Source: Streptomyces sp. ITFR-16 (GTDB lineage: Bacteria; Actinomycetota; Actinomycetes; Streptomycetales; Streptomycetaceae). From it: DNA of 64,000 nt. The notes under the pieces are model-generated. The model did not search any database, had not been told where the DNA came from, and was given only the letters and a program-made list of their open reading frames with translations. Where the stretch lies: contig NZ_CP134609.1 in the NCBI RefSeq assembly GCF_031844705.1, positions 1,364,001-1,428,000 of the forward strand, read 5' to 3'. Positions 16,783 to 24,556 of this stretch are shown here, one piece after another. A program made the translations under genes and the position numbers. Numbering within the stretch: the first letter of the stretch is position 1; each line of letters starts with the position of its first letter.

Positions 16783-16832
16783 ATTAACCAGTTGGTAGGT
16801 TTTGGAACGAGAAATCAACCAGTTGGTAAGTT
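16783..16832. promoter_or_regulatory. Twin operators between opp operon and tetR
   Basis: Two near-identical copies, ATTAACCAGTTGGTAGGTT at 16783-16801 and ATCAACCAGTTGGTAAGTT at 16814-16832, lie 31 bp apart, about three helical turns. Each has the core ACCAGTTGGT, a quasi-palindrome of the kind TetR proteins bind. They lie between divergent genes and should control both. Confidence 0.78.
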
Positions 16833-16871
16833 CTGCCGGGCAAGGACCGACTGCCCCAGGAGAGCGCCGAA

Positions 16872-17534
16872 GTGACCGACCATGCGCCCGGTGTGCCGCA
16901 CCGCGTGTCCAAGGGCGAGCGCACCCGCGCCCGGATCCTCGCCTCCGCCACCGAACTGTTCGCCCGCTCCGGCTTCCACGCGGTCTCGCTGCGCGACATC
17001 GCCGCCCATGCGGGGCTCACGCACGCCGGACTGCTGCACCACTTCCCCGGCAAGGAGGCGCTGCTCCTGGACGTGCTGAGCCTGCGGGACGAGACCGATG
17101 CCCGGCTGCTCTTCCCCGGCATGCTCGGACCGGGCGTCCCGGAGCCGGAACCGGAGCCCGAGGAGCGGCTGCGCCGGCTGGTCGAGGTGGTCGCCCGCAA
17201 CGCGGAGACCCCGGGCCTGGTCGCGCTGTACGCGAAGCTGTCGGCGGAGGCGTCCGATCCGGACCACCCCGCCCACGCGTACTTCGTGAAGCGCTACCGC
17301 CTCCTGCGCCGGGAGCTGACGGATCTCGTACGGCTCCTGTTCGCCCGGGCGGATCCGGAGCCGTCCGGCGATCCGGCCGCCGTGGCCCAGCAGTGGCTGG
17401 CGCTGATGGACGGGCTGCAGACGCAGTGGCTGCTGGAGCCGGACGCCGTCGACATGGCGGAGCAGGTCCGCACCTTCCTCCGCCGGCAGGGGCTGCGTCC
17501 GGACCGCGAGGAGGCCGGGCCCGTCAGCGGGTGA
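16872..17534 (+). CDS. TetR/AcrR regulator of the opp operon
   Basis: The 220-residue repressor has an N-terminal TetR HTH (RTRARILASATELFARSGF; SLRDIAAHAGLTHAGLLHHF) at about residues 17-63. The C-terminal part with NAETPGLVALYAKLSAEASDPDHPAHAYF resembles the ligand domain of the second TetR in this window (22442-23029). GTG at 16872 is the likely start, following a GAGAGCG stretch. It is divergent from the peptide-transport operon and probably senses the imported compound or a product. Its last 11 bases overlap the convergent GDSL hydrolase gene. Confidence 0.88.
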   Translation: MTDHAPGVPHRVSKGERTRARILASATELFARSGFHAVSLRDIAAHAGLTHAGLLHHFPGKEALLLDVLSLRDETDARLLFPGMLGPGVPEPEPEPEERLRRLVEVVARNAETPGLVALYAKLSAEASDPDHPAHAYFVKRYRLLRRELTDLVRLLFARADPEPSGDPAAVAQQWLALMDGLQTQWLLEPDAVDMAEQVRTFLRRQGLRPDREEAGPVSG

Positions 17535-18462
17535 GGGTGGCCAGGACCGCATCGGCCATGCTCCTGTGTCCGCTCGCGTTGGGATGGAAGCCCGCGCCCT
17601 CGGCGGAGTCCGCAGGTTCGATCCAGCGCACCCCGGGCGCCTGGCAGGCGTCGTGCCCGACGGACGGCCCGTAGGTGTCGACGTACTCGGCGTCGTAGAC
17701 GTTGGCCTGCTGCGCCAGCACGGTGTCGAAGTGCTTCTCCTCGTCCTTGACCCAGCCGAAGTCGCCGTCGGCCAGCGGGATCGTGGCGCGGCACGGCGTG
17801 CCGTCGTCCGGCAGCAGCGAGGGGTAGCCGACCAGCAGGACCCGGGCGCGCGGCGACCGGGTGCGGATCTCCTTCAGCACCGCGTCGATCTTCGGCGCGG
17901 TGGCGTTGATCCGGGCGCCGATCTCGTCCGTTCCGAGCAGGGTGAAGCTGTGCTTGCACGGCGCGCCGTGCGGGGCCAGATAGCCGAGCAGCACGCAGCG
18001 GGTGATGATCCCGGTCAGGTCGAGGTCGTTGCCGCCGATCCCGAGGGTGACCAGCGTGGTGTCGGGGCGCAGGGCGTCGAGCTGGGGCGGCGCGGACTCC
18101 TGCCGGCCCGCCATGTGCGTGGTGTCGGCGCCGGCGCACGTCACATCGGTGAACACCTCGGCACCGACCGCCCGCGCGACGAGCGAGGGGTAGTTGCGGT
18201 CGGAGCGCCCGCAGACCGTGTCGGTCTGCTGCGGGATGCCGGGTCCGGAACTGTACGAGTCGCCGAGCGCCACGTAGTGCGCGCCCCTGCCGGCCCGTTC
18301 ACCGGGCTGGCCCGCGATGCCGGGGGACGCCGCGCCGATCAGCAGTGCGGCCGTCGCCGCCGCGGCGAAGGCCAGGCGCGGGGCGGCGGCCCGCCGCGGG
18401 GCCGGGGCCGGATGGCCCGCCTCTCGGCGCGCGGGGGTGGACGACCGACCGGAATCCGACAT
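17524..18462 (-). CDS. Secreted SGNH/GDSL hydrolase (lipase-like)
   Basis: The 312-residue exported esterase has a long n-region, then a hydrophobic signal (LAFAAAATAALLIGAASPGIAG). Block I is YVALGDSYSSGPGI with the catalytic Ser, block III GIGGNDL with the oxyanion Gly and Asn, and the C-terminal D-x-x-H is GAGFHPNASGHRSMA. Paired Cys residues in the loops fit a secreted SGNH lipase such as S. coelicolor SCO1725. It starts at 18462 with GAGGAA five bases upstream. A promoter with an operator shared by nearby glycoside-hydrolase genes reads into it. Confidence 0.9.
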   Translation of the reverse strand: MSDSGRSSTPARREAGHPAPAPRRAAAPRLAFAAAATAALLIGAASPGIAGQPGERAGRGAHYVALGDSYSSGPGIPQQTDTVCGRSDRNYPSLVARAVGAEVFTDVTCAGADTTHMAGRQESAPPQLDALRPDTTLVTLGIGGNDLDLTGIITRCVLLGYLAPHGAPCKHSFTLLGTDEIGARINATAPKIDAVLKEIRTRSPRARVLLVGYPSLLPDDGTPCRATIPLADGDFGWVKDEEKHFDTVLAQQANVYDAEYVDTYGPSVGHDACQAPGVRWIEPADSAEGAGFHPNASGHRSMADAVLATLTR

Positions 18463-18545
18463 GACCGTTCCTCGATTCGTGGCAGAGGGGAGCCGATGGG
18501 GCGGACGGTGGAGGGGATCTCATCGAAGCGGACCGCCCGAGCTCG

Positions 18546-18578
18546 AAAACCGTACGATGATCGGTTTCTGGCCGTCAA
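18546..18578 (-). promoter_or_regulatory. Promoter and operator of GDSL hydrolase gene
   Basis: On the minus strand: -35 TTGACG (18573-18578), an 18-bp spacer, then -10 TACGGT (18549-18554). The spacer and -10 contain AAACCGATCA-N3-TACGGTTTT, the operator also found near the GH3 and GH1 genes. The predicted leader is about 80 bases. Confidence 0.72.
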
Positions 18579-18663
18579 TAGCCCCGCCGAAAAGAAATCC
18601 GGGGCGCCGGAAGGGGGCCCGGAGGCCGAGAGAGGGGGTGGCGGAACCCGTACACGCACACCC

Positions 18664-18694
18664 TTGACACCCAAAACCGATCACCATACGTTTT
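18664..18694 (+). promoter_or_regulatory. Promoter and operator of GH3 gene
   Basis: TTGACA at 18664-18669, 17-bp spacer, TACGTT at 18687-18692: a near-consensus promoter. The 22-bp operator AAAACCGATCA-N3-TACGTTTT at 18673-18694 fills the spacer and -10 box, so a bound repressor would block the polymerase. The leader to the GH3 start is about 115 bases. Confidence 0.78.
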
Positions 18695-18811
18695 TGGGTC
18701 GCACACCGTCCTGCCCCCGACGCGCGGTACGGACCGCCGCGACCGCACGGTCCGCGCACCCGCGCACCGGCCGCCGGCCCCTTCTCCACGAAAGCCCGAC
18801 AGGTGCCCCGT

Positions 18812-21136
18812 ATGACTCAGCAACACCCGTCCTCCCCTCCGTCGCCCGCCGCGGGACTCCCGCTCGCCGAGAAGGCCTCCCTGACCAGCGGCGCCGGGGA
18901 CTTCGTCACCCAGGGGTCCGAGGCGGCCGGGGCACCCGCCGTCTCCATGTCCGACGGCCCGCACGGGCTGCGCCTGCCCAAGGAGAGCGGCGACGGCGGA
19001 CAGGTCGATCTGCACAGCGCCGCCCCCGCGACCTGCTTCCCGCCCGCCGTCGCGCTCGGCAGCAGCTGGAACCCGGAGCTGGCCGAGGAGGTCGCGGGCG
19101 CCATCGCCGCCGAGGCCGCGGAGCACGGCGTCGGCGTCGTCCTCGGCCCCGGCATCAACATCAAGCGGTCGCCTCTGTGCGGACGCAACTTCGAGTACTT
19201 CTCCGAGGACCCCCTGGTCTCGTCCGAGCTCGGCGGCGCCATGGTGCGCGGGCTCCAGAACGCCGGGGTGGGCGCCGCCCTCAAGCACTACGCGGCGAAC
19301 AACCAGGAGACGGACCGGATGCGGGTCAGCGCCGACATCGACGAGCGCCCGCTGCGGGAGATCTATCTGCGCGCCTTCGAGCGCATCGTCCGCCGCGACC
19401 GCCCGTGGTCGGTGATGGCCTCCTACAACGGGGTCAACGGCGTGCCCGTCTCGGAGCACACCCGGCTGCTGACCGACATCCTGCGCGGCGAGTGGGGCTT
19501 CGACGGGATCGTCATGTCCGACTGGGGAGCGGTACGCGATCGGGTCGCCGCCCTGCGCGCCGGCCTGGACCTCCAGATGCCCGGCACCGGGGGCCGCACC
19601 GACCGCGAGGTGGTCGCCGCGGTGGAGTCCGGCGCGCTCGACGAGGCGGTCCTGGACCGCGCGGTGGACCGGCTCGTCGCGTTCGCCCGGCGCACGGCGG
19701 TCCCCGTCCGGCCCACCGGTTCCGCCGGCGCCGACGACCGGCACCGCCTCGCCGGCCGGGCCGCCGACCAGTGCGTCGTCCTGCTCAGGAACGAACCGGC
19801 ACTGCTGCCGCTGGACCCGGCGGCCGGCAGCGTGGCCGTCATCGGTGAACTCGCCCGCACCCCGCGCTTCCAGGGCGCCGGCAGCTCGCAGGTGACGCCG
19901 ACCCGGCTGGACGTCCCGCTGGCCGGACTGCGCGAACTGGCCACCGGCGCCGAGGTGCGCTTCGCCGCCGGGTACGCCCTGCCCGGCGCCGACGAGGGCG
20001 AGGGCGACAAGGAGCGGGCCGACGAGGCCGTGCGGCTGGCGGCGGAGAGCGACACCGCGGTCCTGTTCCTCGGCCTGCCCGCCCAGGACGAGTCCGAGGG
20101 CTTCGACCGCGACCACATCGAGCTGCCCACCGCCCAGACCGAACTGCTGGACCGGGTCCTGGCGGTCAACCCCCGTGTGGTGGTGGTCCTTTCCAACGGC
20201 GGGGTGGTGCGCACCGCACCCTGGCAGGACCGGGTGCCCGCCCTGGTCGAGGGCTGGCTGCTCGGCCAGGCGGGCGGCGGCGCCCTGGCCCGGGTGCTGT
20301 TCGGCGCGGTCAACCCGTCGGGCAAGCTCGCGGAGACCGTGCCGCTGCGCCTGGAGGACGCCCCGAGCCACCTCTCGTTCCCCGGCGAGGAAGGCAGGGC
20401 CCGCTACGGCGAGGGGGTGTTCGTGGGGTACCGGGGATACGACGCCCGGCGCTGCGAGGTCGCCTTCCCCTTCGGCCACGGCCTGTCCTACACGACGTAC
20501 GGCTACCGCGACCTGCGCGTGGCCGAGAACGAGGACGGCACCGGGTTCCGCGTCCGGCTCACCGTCACCAACACCGGTTCCGTGGCCGGACGCGAGATCG
20601 TCCAGGTCTACAGCGGCGGACCGGCCGGCTCGCGCGTCCTGCGCCCGGTGCGCGAACTGCGCGCGTTCGCCTCGGTGTTCCTGGAGCCGGGCGAGAGCCG
20701 CGAGGTGGCCGTGGAGGTGGCGCGGCACGATCTCGCGTACTACAGCGAGCGCGTGGGCGGCTGGAGGGTCGAGGGCGGCACCTACCGCGTCGAGGCCGGC
20801 GCCTCCTCGCGGGACATCCGTGCCACGGCCGAGGTGGACGTCACCGGCGATCCGTCCGGGCTGCGGCTGACCGGCCGCAACACCCTCGCGGAGTGGCTCG
20901 GCCACCCGGTGGGCGGTCCCCTGCTGGCCGAACGGTTCGCCCGGGCCCGCGCCGGTACGGACCGGGAGGGTCAGGGCGCGCCGGCGGACCCGGTGATGCG
21001 GCGCTTCCTCGCGGACGTCCCGCTCGACGTCATCTGCGAGTTCCCGCAGAGCCCGGTGCCGCCCGGGACGGTGGCCGAGCTGTCGGCCGAGGTCGAGGCG
21101 CGCACGGCCGCCGGCCGGGAGCGGCAGGAGGTCTGA
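18812..21136 (+). CDS. GH3 beta-glucosidase
   Basis: The 774-residue enzyme of glycoside hydrolase family 3 has an N-terminal barrel domain (SDGPHGLRLP; GPGINIKRSPLCGRNFEYFSEDP split across two lines), catalytic nucleophile Asp in GIVMSDWGAV, a second domain with ALLPLDPAAGSVAVIGELA, and a C-terminal fibronectin-like domain (FPFGHGLSYTTYGY; VTNTGSVAGREIVQVY). It lacks a signal peptide, so it probably cleaves imported oligosaccharides in the cytoplasm. ATG 18812 is chosen, with AGGTG upstream; a GTG nine bases earlier is possible. The next gene begins two bases after its stop. Confidence 0.94.
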   Translation: MTQQHPSSPPSPAAGLPLAEKASLTSGAGDFVTQGSEAAGAPAVSMSDGPHGLRLPKESGDGGQVDLHSAAPATCFPPAVALGSSWNPELAEEVAGAIAAEAAEHGVGVVLGPGINIKRSPLCGRNFEYFSEDPLVSSELGGAMVRGLQNAGVGAALKHYAANNQETDRMRVSADIDERPLREIYLRAFERIVRRDRPWSVMASYNGVNGVPVSEHTRLLTDILRGEWGFDGIVMSDWGAVRDRVAALRAGLDLQMPGTGGRTDREVVAAVESGALDEAVLDRAVDRLVAFARRTAVPVRPTGSAGADDRHRLAGRAADQCVVLLRNEPALLPLDPAAGSVAVIGELARTPRFQGAGSSQVTPTRLDVPLAGLRELATGAEVRFAAGYALPGADEGEGDKERADEAVRLAAESDTAVLFLGLPAQDESEGFDRDHIELPTAQTELLDRVLAVNPRVVVVLSNGGVVRTAPWQDRVPALVEGWLLGQAGGGALARVLFGAVNPSGKLAETVPLRLEDAPSHLSFPGEEGRARYGEGVFVGYRGYDARRCEVAFPFGHGLSYTTYGYRDLRVAENEDGTGFRVRLTVTNTGSVAGREIVQVYSGGPAGSRVLRPVRELRAFASVFLEPGESREVAVEVARHDLAYYSERVGGWRVEGGTYRVEAGASSRDIRATAEVDVTGDPSGLRLTGRNTLAEWLGHPVGGPLLAERFARARAGTDREGQGAPADPVMRRFLADVPLDVICEFPQSPVPPGTVAELSAEVEARTAAGRERQEV

Positions 21137-21137
21137 G

Positions 21138-22367
21138 ATGGCCGGCGAAGCGGCGGTGAGCGGCTGGGTGGCGCCCGGCTGGGAGGCGGTGCGCGAGGCC
21201 TTCGCCCGGGGCCAGTCGGACGACCCGGGCGGCGCGCAGCTGGCGGTCCACCACCGCGGCCGTCCTGTGGTGGACCTGGCATCCGCGGGCGAGGGGGCGA
21301 CGGCGGCGCCCGGGGCCTTCGGCGCGGCCTCCGTCGGGGTGCTGATGTCGGTGACCAAGGGGCTGGTCGCCGTCTGCGCGCATCTGCTGAGCGAGCGCGG
21401 CGTCCTGGACCTGGACGCGCCGGTCGCCCGCTACTGGCCGGAGTTCGCCGCCGCGGGCAAGTCCGCGACCACCGTGTCCGACCTGCTCACCCACCGGGCC
21501 GGGCTGCCCGCCTTCGGCTTGGACGTGTCCGGGCCCGGCCCGGACGGGCTCCGCGACTGGGACCTCCGGGTCGCGGAGCTGGCGGCGGCCCGGCCGCTGT
21601 GGGAGCCCGGCACCGCCTTCCTCTACCACTCCCTGACCTTCGGCCATCTGGTCGGCGAGGTCATCCGCCGGGCGTCCGGGATGAGCGTCGGCGCGTTCTT
21701 CGCCACCGAGGTGGCGGGTCCGCTCGGCCTCGATCTGTGGATCGGGCTCCCCCGGGACGAGGAACACCGGTTCGTCCCGCAGTTCTCGGTCCGCCCGGCG
21801 CCCTCGCCTGAGCAGATCGCCGGGTTCCTCACGGGCCTCGGTCTCGCCCCGGACGACCCGCTGCACACCGGGCTGCGGGCGGCGGCGGCCGAACTGGCCG
21901 ACGCCACGGACGGGCTGACCACACGTCAGGGAAGGGCCGCCGAGCTGCCCGGTGCGGGCGGGATCGGCAACGCCCGGTCGCTGTCCCGGCTGTACGCCGC
22001 GCTGATCGGTCCGGTGGACGGCGTACGGCTGCTCTCCCCGCTCACCGTCGAGCGGGCGCGCGCCCCGCGCAACGACCACCTGGCTCCCCCGCCGCCCCTC
22101 GACAGCGGCGACGCCTCGGACCGCTCCCGTTTCGGGCTGGGCTTCGAGCTGCCCCGGGCCGGTCTGCCCCTGCTGGGCGAGGGCTCGTTCGGCCACGCGG
22201 GAGCGGGCGGGCGGCTCGGGGCGGCCCACCCCGAGAGCGGACTGGCCGTCGGGTACGTCTGTACGGCGATGGCCTGGGAGCCTTCGGCCGGCCCCGACCC
22301 GCGCTGGACGGCGTGGACGCGGACCGTCGTCGCCGCGGCGGATGCGCCGGGGCGGGGCCGGGACTGA
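21138..22367 (+). CDS. Beta-lactamase-fold serine hydrolase
   Basis: The 409-residue esterase or peptidase of the class C beta-lactamase/EstB group has the nucleophile motif SVTK (S-x-x-K) at about residue 70, followed by LLTHRAGLPAF and a possible catalytic Tyr in FLYHSLTFGHLVGEVIRRASG. The C-terminal FGHAGAGGRLGAAHPESG corresponds to the H/K-x-G block. No signal peptide is visible. It starts one base after the GH3 stop, so the two form an operon; an acyl or ester group on a plant glycoside could be its target, but this is inferred only from position. Confidence 0.88.
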   Translation: MAGEAAVSGWVAPGWEAVREAFARGQSDDPGGAQLAVHHRGRPVVDLASAGEGATAAPGAFGAASVGVLMSVTKGLVAVCAHLLSERGVLDLDAPVARYWPEFAAAGKSATTVSDLLTHRAGLPAFGLDVSGPGPDGLRDWDLRVAELAAARPLWEPGTAFLYHSLTFGHLVGEVIRRASGMSVGAFFATEVAGPLGLDLWIGLPRDEEHRFVPQFSVRPAPSPEQIAGFLTGLGLAPDDPLHTGLRAAAAELADATDGLTTRQGRAAELPGAGGIGNARSLSRLYAALIGPVDGVRLLSPLTVERARAPRNDHLAPPPPLDSGDASDRSRFGLGFELPRAGLPLLGEGSFGHAGAGGRLGAAHPESGLAVGYVCTAMAWEPSAGPDPRWTAWTRTVVAAADAPGRGRD

Positions 22368-22441
22368 TCCGCGCGACGGAGCGGGGGGCGGACCGGAGCC
22401 GTCCGGTCCGCCCCCGCTCGTCGTTGCGCTGCCCGCCCGGG

Positions 22442-23029
22442 TCAGCTCCGCTCGGACTCCGGGCGCGGGTCGAGGATGCTCAGCAGGTCCTCGATGGGCT
22501 GCTCCATGTCCGTCGACCGGTCGATCAGCCACTGCAGCTGGATCCCGTCGGCCACGGCGATCAGCAGGACGGCCAGCCGCTCCGGCGGGACGAGGGTGCT
22601 GATGCGCCCCTCGTCGACGCGTGCCCGGACGTAGGAGGCCACGCGCTCCCTCAGCACCGGATAGCGCTCGGCGAAGTGCGCGTGCGCGGGGTGGGCCGGG
22701 TCGCTGGCGGCGGCGGCCATGGAGACGAACAGCTCGACCAGGCCGGGTGTCTGTGCGCCCTCCCGGATGATCTCGCGATAGCTCTGCGGGTCCTCCCGCT
22801 CCGCCTGGCGCACCCGGGCCGTCTCGTCCCGCATGCGCAGGACCTGGGTGAGCAGGTCCTCCTTGGAGTCGAAGTAGTGCATCAGCCCGGGCAGGCTGAG
22901 GTTGCACTTGGCCGCCACCTTGCGCAGGGACGTGCCCCGGTACCCCTCGGCGGCGAAGATCTCCAGTGCCGCGTGCAGGATCTCGCTGCGCTTGGCCTCG
23001 CCCTTCTCGTACGGACCCCGTTTCGCCAT
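22442..23029 (-). CDS. TetR regulator, likely controls glycoside hydrolases
   Basis: The 195-residue repressor has the TetR HTH at about residues 10-58 (KRSEILHAALEIFAAEGYRG; SLRKVAAKCNLSLPGLMHYF) and a C-terminal region (PQSYREIIREGAQTPGLVELF, then SDPAHPAHAHF) close to that of the TetR at 16872. ATG 23029 is favoured by AGGGTG six bases upstream; a GTG at 23038 is also in frame. It directly follows the GH1 gene in one operon, and an operator shared by three local promoters lies upstream of that operon, so autoregulation is likely. Confidence 0.88.
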   Translation of the reverse strand: MAKRGPYEKGEAKRSEILHAALEIFAAEGYRGTSLRKVAAKCNLSLPGLMHYFDSKEDLLTQVLRMRDETARVRQAEREDPQSYREIIREGAQTPGLVELFVSMAAAASDPAHPAHAHFAERYPVLRERVASYVRARVDEGRISTLVPPERLAVLLIAVADGIQLQWLIDRSTDMEQPIEDLLSILDPRPESERS

Positions 23030-23039
23030 GCCGGTCACC

Positions 23040-24335
23040 CTAACGCGAGGACGGGACGGGGACCGAGCCGAGCGCGGCCGGGTCCGGCAGCCGGCGGGCC
23101 CGGGCCAGAGCGCCCAGCCAGCGGGCCGACTCCTTGGGGGTGCGGGCGAACGTGACGCGGTCGACCGCGATGAGCCCGAACGTCGGCCGGAAGGTGCCCC
23201 ACTCGTAGTTGTCCAGCGCGCTCCAGTGCAGATAGCCGCGGACGTCGATGCCGTCGTCCATCGCCGCCGCCAGGCTCGTCAGGGCGCGGGCCGTGTAGGC
23301 GATGCGGCGGTCGTCGTCGTCCGTGGCGATGCCGTTCTCGGTGACGATGACGGGGACATGGCGGCCGACGACGTCCGCCGTGTGCCGGACCGCCTCGCCG
23401 AGCGCCTCGGGGTAGACCTCCCACCCGGTGAGCGTCGTCTCGGCGCCCTCGGGCGGCGGCAGGGTGCCGTCCACGCCCACCCGGTGGCGGGTGTACGCCT
23501 GGACGCCGATCCAGTCGTCCTCGCGGGCGGCCTCCAGGAAGACGTCCTCGCGCAACCGGGCGTAGGCGGCCAGGGCCGCTTCGGCGCCGGGTTCGGCCTG
23601 GTAGACCTGGTTGGCGACGGTCCAGCCGACCTGGAGGTCCGGGAGCGCGGCCTTCAGGGCGGCGGTGGCGGCCCGGTGGGCGCCGACGAGCGCGCGCACC
23701 ACCTCGGGGTCGGGGGCGAACGTCGCGGGGTCGACGGCGGCGGCGCCCCCTTCGCGGGCGGCCTGCGCACCGTGCGCGATGCTGTCCCAGCCGTGCTCGG
23801 CCGCGTGGCTCTTCAGGGCGTACATCAGGGCCATGATGTTGGGCTCGTTGAGGGTGGCCACATAGCGGACGCCGTCGCGCAGGACGCCGGTGACCGTGTC
23901 CGCGTACGCGGCGAACAGCTCGGGGGCGTCCGGGTGGGTCCAGCCGCCGAGGTCGCTGAACCACCGCGGCGAGGTGAAGTGATGGAGCGTCACCACCGGG
24001 GTCAGGCCGCGCTCCAGCGCGCCGCGCACCATGGCGCGGTAGTGCGCGAGGGCGGCCCGCGAGATCCGGCCCCGCTCGGGCTCGACCCGGGCCCACTCGA
24101 TGCTGAACCGGTAGGCGCCGAAGCCCAGTTCGCGCAGCAGGTCCATGTCATCGGGCCATCGGTGGAAGCTGTCCGCGGCGTCTCCGCTGGGCTCGGTGAC
24201 GAAGCTGCCGGGGTGGTTCTCCAGGGCCCACCAGTCGCTGGAGACGTTGTTCCCCTCGACCTGGTGGGCCGAGGTGGAGGCTCCCATGAGGAAGCCCTCC
24301 GGCAGCGCTGGACCGAGTCCGGCCGCGTTCACCAT
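23040..24335 (-). CDS. GH1 beta-glucosidase
   Basis: The 431-residue family 1 beta-glycosidase shows GFLMGASTSAHQVEG at the N terminus, acid/base Glu in ATLNEPNIM, nucleophile Glu in PVIVTENGIA, and the aglycone/substrate motif YLHWSALDNYEWG near the end. No signal peptide, so it is cytoplasmic. ATG 24335 follows GGGAGAA. It is divergent from the GH20 gene and co-transcribed with the TetR gene downstream. A weaker copy of the local operator lies 44 bases upstream. Confidence 0.95.
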   Translation of the reverse strand: MVNAAGLGPALPEGFLMGASTSAHQVEGNNVSSDWWALENHPGSFVTEPSGDAADSFHRWPDDMDLLRELGFGAYRFSIEWARVEPERGRISRAALAHYRAMVRGALERGLTPVVTLHHFTSPRWFSDLGGWTHPDAPELFAAYADTVTGVLRDGVRYVATLNEPNIMALMYALKSHAAEHGWDSIAHGAQAAREGGAAAVDPATFAPDPEVVRALVGAHRAATAALKAALPDLQVGWTVANQVYQAEPGAEAALAAYARLREDVFLEAAREDDWIGVQAYTRHRVGVDGTLPPPEGAETTLTGWEVYPEALGEAVRHTADVVGRHVPVIVTENGIATDDDDRRIAYTARALTSLAAAMDDGIDVRGYLHWSALDNYEWGTFRPTFGLIAVDRVTFARTPKESARWLGALARARRLPDPAALGSVPVPSSR

Positions 24336-24378
24336 CAGGGTTCTCCCTTCGTCCGGAGCCGGGTCGTGCCCACTCCGC

Positions 24379-24402
24379 AAAAAGCGTTCATTGATCGGTT
24401 TT
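24379..24402. promoter_or_regulatory. Operator between GH1 and GH20 genes
   Basis: On the minus strand the site reads AAAACCGATCA-N3-AACGCTTTTT, a third copy of the 22-bp operator. By analogy with the other two copies, the GH1 promoter would be CTAACA - 17 bp - AACGCT, a weak match. The site is between divergent GH1 and GH20 genes and may affect both. Confidence 0.68.
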
Positions 24403-24556
24403 CGTGTTAGCGTACAGGTGGCGGCGGTACGGGAGAAGAGCCGGCCGGACCGAACTCGTCCCGGGCCCGCGCCGCACCCCCAGGGGGCCGGACCGCCGGA
24501 ACCTGACATCGCCGTTCCGACCCCCTGGACCCGTCCGCGCACAGGGAGCAAGCCAG

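Noticed and set aside
15094..16875. Plus-strand open frame opposite the binding-protein gene
   Set aside because: No recognisable domain; the minus strand encodes a lipoprotein with a clear lipobox.
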